Below are positions 33,911 to 36,078 of a stretch of DNA of 36,078 nucleotides, piece after piece (positions within the stretch are counted from its first letter, which is position 1; every line of letters begins with the position of its first letter). Source of the DNA: an uncultured Blautia sp. (GTDB taxonomy: Bacteria > Bacillota > Clostridia > Lachnospirales > Lachnospiraceae). The translations under genes were made by a program, and so were the position numbers. The stretch covers positions 1-36,078 of the forward strand of contig UQMI01000037.1 in the NCBI GenBank assembly GCA_900542045.1. Reading direction: 5' to 3'. Under the pieces are notes generated by a model. The model did not search any database, was not told the origin of the DNA, and was given only the letters and a program-made list of their open reading frames with translations.

Positions 33911-34240
33911 AAAAAAACGCCCCAAGCAATCTGCTTAGGGCGAATAAATCCGTGGTACCACCTAAATTCAGGGAAAGATCCCTGCACTCTTCGATACGGA
34001 AGCGGGAATTCCTCTGCTTCGATATCTTTCTCCTGTAACGTGGAGAAAACGTCGGACTCTACTAAGAAAACGACGGCTGCACTTTATTGTGCGGCCTGTA
34101 TGAAACTCTGTTCTATCCGCTGCTCGGGGACTACCTTCCATAAAACCTTCCTGAAGATTCGCACCGGCCATCTTCTCTCTGTGCATCCGGAATTATGTAC
34201 TCCTTCCCGTCTGTGCATGTATCTGTTCATCGGTTAGATT
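33911..34240 (-). ncRNA. T-box leader of the ilvBN operon with terminator
   Basis: On the minus strand the core AGGTGGTACCACGG (33962-33949) is followed by the terminator stem CGCCCTAAGCA / TGCTTGGGGCG (33942-33918) and seven T. Upstream lie the AGAGAG motif with its apical hairpin (AAGAT...ATCTTC) and CCCGAGC, as in Stem I. Uncharged tRNA should stabilise the antiterminator and allow ilvB transcription. A GUA (valine) triplet at 34134-34132, just before the CCCGAGC element, is a candidate specifier, but I could not settle the specifier loop. About 140 bp without a gene follow between the terminator and ilvB. Confidence 0.9.
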
Positions 34241-34246
34241 GTGAAT

Positions 34247-34275
34247 ATTCTACACGAAATCCGCAGAAATGTCAA
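34247..34275 (-). promoter_or_regulatory. Promoter of the ilvBN T-box leader
   Basis: Minus-strand TTGACA (34275-34270), 17 nt, TAGAAT (34252-34247). It starts transcription a few bases before the T-box Stem I. Confidence 0.8.
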
Positions 34276-34383
34276 TCTTTTTTGTGAAAAATCAGTCATT
34301 CCGAAAAAGCGTTCGGTATCACACTGGAATTGCAGGTTAATGTGGATTTGCAGAATCTTTCTTTCTGTTCTTGTGGCAGATGG

Positions 34384-35148
34384 TTATTGGGAAGGTCTGG
34401 TGTCTGCGTATCGGGCTGTCATTTTAGACAGGAGCCTGCCCATTTTAAGCGGAAACAGGTAACAGGCAAGAGTCTGTATTTTCTGTCCGAAGCTGTGGCA
34501 GATAAGGAATCGCCTGGATGAAAGATGCTTTGCCAGGTCATAGCCGACTTTCTTTGGATCTGCCATAAATTCTCCGGGGATCGGGAGAGGGGCAGAGGAT
34601 CTGGTTCGTGTCAGCGGCGGGTGAAAGATATGAAACGAGATGCCGTCCGACGCATATTCCAGATTCAGGCATTTTGCCAGGGCCTCCAGAGCTCCTTTGG
34701 AAGAAACGTAGGGAGCTAATCCGGGAAAACCGGTAATACCTACGCCTGAACTGGTGAAAATAACCTTTCCTTTCCGCTGTGCCTGCAGGTAAGGCAAAAT
34801 GCTTTTTACCAGCCGCAGCGCACCGTAATAGTTCACATCAAATACCTGCTTGAATGCGTCCAGGTCAGTTTCTTTTTCTCTACCAAATGTACACAGACAG
34901 GCGTTATGTATTACAACATCGATTTTCCGGAAATTTGCGGCCACATCAGCAACAGCCCTTTGGATCGCTTTTTCATCACATACATCGGCCTGATAGAAAA
35001 CAAGCTGATCGGGGAACGAGTTTTGCAGATCCTGCAGGCGGTCCGTTTCTCTGTCCAGCACAAAAACACGATGGTTATCCATCAGTGCCTGTTCAACAAA
35101 ATAGTATCCGATTCCCTGATTTGCTCCTGTGATCAGTATGTTTGTCAT
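34384..35148 (-). CDS. Short-chain dehydrogenase/reductase
   Basis: 254 residues of Rossmann fold. The NAD(P)-binding TGANQGIG is at 7-14, the HNAC variant of NNAG at about 86-89 and the catalytic Ser in FTSSGV. The YVSSKGAL motif supplies the Tyr and Lys. The substrate is unknown; the basic, hydrophobic C-terminus (LACYLFPLKMGRLLSKM) might touch the membrane. Its ATG overlaps the stop of the upstream tetR gene by four bases, with GGAGGTAAGG before it, so the two genes are coupled and the regulator probably controls this enzyme. Confidence 0.9.
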   Translation of the reverse strand: MTNILITGANQGIGYYFVEQALMDNHRVFVLDRETDRLQDLQNSFPDQLVFYQADVCDEKAIQRAVADVAANFRKIDVVIHNACLCTFGREKETDLDAFKQVFDVNYYGALRLVKSILPYLQAQRKGKVIFTSSGVGITGFPGLAPYVSSKGALEALAKCLNLEYASDGISFHIFHPPLTRTRSSAPLPIPGEFMADPKKVGYDLAKHLSSRRFLICHSFGQKIQTLACYLFPLKMGRLLSKMTARYADTRPSQ

Positions 35149-35762
35149 TCTGCCTTACCTCCGATCCCGGAAAAAAATTTTTGAATGTGATCATAAGCAT
35201 CTGCGCGGAATGCATTTTTTTGTTTTTCCGACAAAGCCCCGCAAAACAGCCATCTTTGTGCAAAAAAGTAAATAGGGGCGTAGTATTTTACAGCCAGATC
35301 CCTGCAATCAGCGGCGGGGATGACACCTGCATGGATCAGCATGGAGAAAATCCGGCTCTGAAATTGAAGGGGGCGTTCAAACATCCAGCTGTCATAAATT
35401 TCCCGGACAGTTTCGCTGTGAAACTGTTCCATGGAGAGAAGTCGCATGACTTTATTGCAGAAATCATCCATCAGGTAATTTTCAAAAAAGATTCCGCACA
35501 CATGCTGATAGAAATTGGAATCTTCTGAAACGGATTCCTTTTGCATCGCCTGCTCCAACCGGGACATCATTTCTGTAGCTGTCTGCTGAAAACGGTCCAG
35601 CAGTTCGTCAAAAATTGCCTGTTTGCTTGTGAAATAATAGTAAATGGAGCTTTCTTTAATTTGCACCTGTCTGCAGATATCTCTGACAGATACAGCGGTA
35701 AATCCATTCCGGGAAAAAAGTTCCAGAGAAACTTCCAGTATTTTTTCTTTTGTATTTTTCAT
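35145..35762 (-). CDS. TetR/AcrR-family regulator, probably autoregulated
   Basis: 205 residues. The HTH covers about 5-50 (KEKILEVSLELFSRNGFTAVSVRDICRQVQIKESSIYYYFTSKQAIFDELLDRF), and the remaining part is a helical ligand-binding domain. AGAGAGGA is before the ATG at 35762. A large palindrome overlaps its promoter just upstream, which supports control of its own operon and of the coupled SDR gene. The inducer is unknown, perhaps a substrate of the SDR. Confidence 0.9.
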   Translation of the reverse strand: MKNTKEKILEVSLELFSRNGFTAVSVRDICRQVQIKESSIYYYFTSKQAIFDELLDRFQQTATEMMSRLEQAMQKESVSEDSNFYQHVCGIFFENYLMDDFCNKVMRLLSMEQFHSETVREIYDSWMFERPLQFQSRIFSMLIHAGVIPAADCRDLAVKYYAPIYFFAQRWLFCGALSEKQKNAFRADAYDHIQKFFSGIGGKAE

Positions 35763-35774
35763 GGGGATTCCTCT

Positions 35775-35813
35775 CTAACAGTTGTTAGGTAAAGTATACC
35801 TAACAATCGTTAG
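35775..35813. promoter_or_regulatory. Double palindromic operator of the tetR-SDR operon
   Basis: Two 14-bp near-palindromes, CTAACAGTTGTTAG (35775-35788) and CTAACAATCGTTAG (35800-35813), are arranged so that the whole 39 bp is itself an inverted repeat with a 5-bp centre. It covers the -10 box and most of the spacer of the tetR promoter. Site centres are 25 bp apart, which would suit two repressor dimers. Confidence 0.85.
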
Positions 35814-35821
35814 AATTTCAA
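35793..35821 (-). promoter_or_regulatory. Promoter of the tetR-SDR operon
   Basis: Minus-strand TTGAAA (35821-35816), 17 nt, TATACT (35798-35793). It is overlapped by the operator, so a bound repressor would block RNA polymerase. Confidence 0.75.
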
Positions 35822-35953
35822 TATGAAATTTTACGGAGAAAAAGTATAGATGAAAGGATTTCGCAATAGGGCAGCGGATCGGCAGGCTTTGGATGCTGCA
35901 ATACCGGCAGAATGTGAGAGGAGCAGAATCGGGGCCGAGATTTGTATTTCAAG

Positions 35954-35982
35954 TTGTTAAATTTTGTAAACTGATTTATAAT
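35954..35982 (+). promoter_or_regulatory. Strong promoter pointing out of the right end
   Basis: TTGTTA, 17 nt and a perfect TATAAT in an A+T-rich region. No gene follows inside the window, so the product begins beyond 36078. The 35822-35950 stretch before it holds nothing I can support. Confidence 0.7.
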
Positions 35983-36035
35983 TAAAGTGTTTGTTATTGT
36001 GCAAAATACTTTTTATTTTATTAACTAAAACTTCC

Positions 36036-36078
36036 CACACCAATACGGTGTATTGAACCTTGAAAATTCAATATTTCA
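36036..36078 (+). other. Leader resembling that of an rRNA operon, cut by the window end
   Basis: ACACC / GGTGT form a short hairpin, followed by TATTGAA...TTCAATA around ACCTTGAAAA. The phrase ACCTTGAAAATTCAATA resembles the conserved leader/spacer sequence near 16S rRNA genes in Firmicutes. With the strong promoter upstream, an rRNA operon probably starts just outside the window. This rests on pattern memory only. Confidence 0.45.

Noticed and set aside
1..36078. tRNA genes
   Set aside because: No cloverleaf with a proper T-arm (GGTTCRANYC) and CCA-type end was found. The GTGCAAGTCC-like strings belong to the cobalamin riboswitch and the group II intron.

Overview
The window (about 36 kb, roughly half G+C) looks like the chromosome of an anaerobic gut Firmicute of the Lachnospiraceae type. 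The support is strong GGAGG ribosome sites, a T-box leader on ilvB, an anaerobic (cbi-type) cobalamin pathway behind a B12 riboswitch, an MttB-family methyltransferase with a BCCT transporter, and an arylsulfate sulfotransferase like those of gut clostridia. The species cannot be named from the sequence alone.

Layout: (1) 1-5.8 kb: trpS on +, a two-way terminator, then a minus-strand run of a small XRE regulator, a GT4 and a GT2 glycosyltransferase, a DUF2304 membrane protein and an RluA-type pseudouridine synthase. A plus-strand phosphoribosyltransferase-like gene follows. (2) 5.8-6.8 kb: no convincing gene, but a tandem array of eleven 53-bp units. (3) 6.8-20.2 kb: promoter, cobalamin riboswitch with an intrinsic terminator, then a tightly packed plus-strand operon (cbiD, cbiL, cbiF, cbiG, cbiH, a cbiJ-E-T fusion, cbiA, cbiB, cobD, cbiP, cbiC) ending in a flavin-reductase-like gene. 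(4) 20.2-22.1 kb: three small genes (membrane protein, FMN-binding split-barrel protein, membrane-anchored Ig-like protein). (5) 22.15-23.04 kb: a second tandem array, again of exactly 53 bp, beside a broken IS200/IS605-type HUH transposase. (6) 23.2-26.1 kb: arylsulfate sulfotransferase, its terminator hairpin, and a group II intron whose reverse transcriptase has lost three internal segments. (7) 26.1-30.7 kb: a divergent methylamine/betaine-type locus, mttB-like on -, MFS and BCCT transporters on +. (8) 30.7-34.3 kb: minus-strand ilvB-ilvN-tetR operon under a T-box. (9) 34.4-35.8 kb: minus-strand tetR-SDR operon with a large palindromic operator. (10) right edge: a strong outward promoter and a leader resembling that of an rRNA operon.

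How the parts fit: the cbi operon carries most of the steps from cobalt-factor II to adenosylcobinamide phosphate. MttB-family enzymes work with corrinoid proteins, so a B12 operon and a quaternary-amine locus in one window make metabolic sense, although no corrinoid protein gene is present here.

The most unusual signal is the pair of 53-bp arrays. They share the period, a TTCGGCAC core and a hairpin at the same place in the unit. They lie in opposite orientation on either side of the cobalamin cluster, and one is next to a remnant of a hairpin-recognising transposase. I did not recognise this repeat family.
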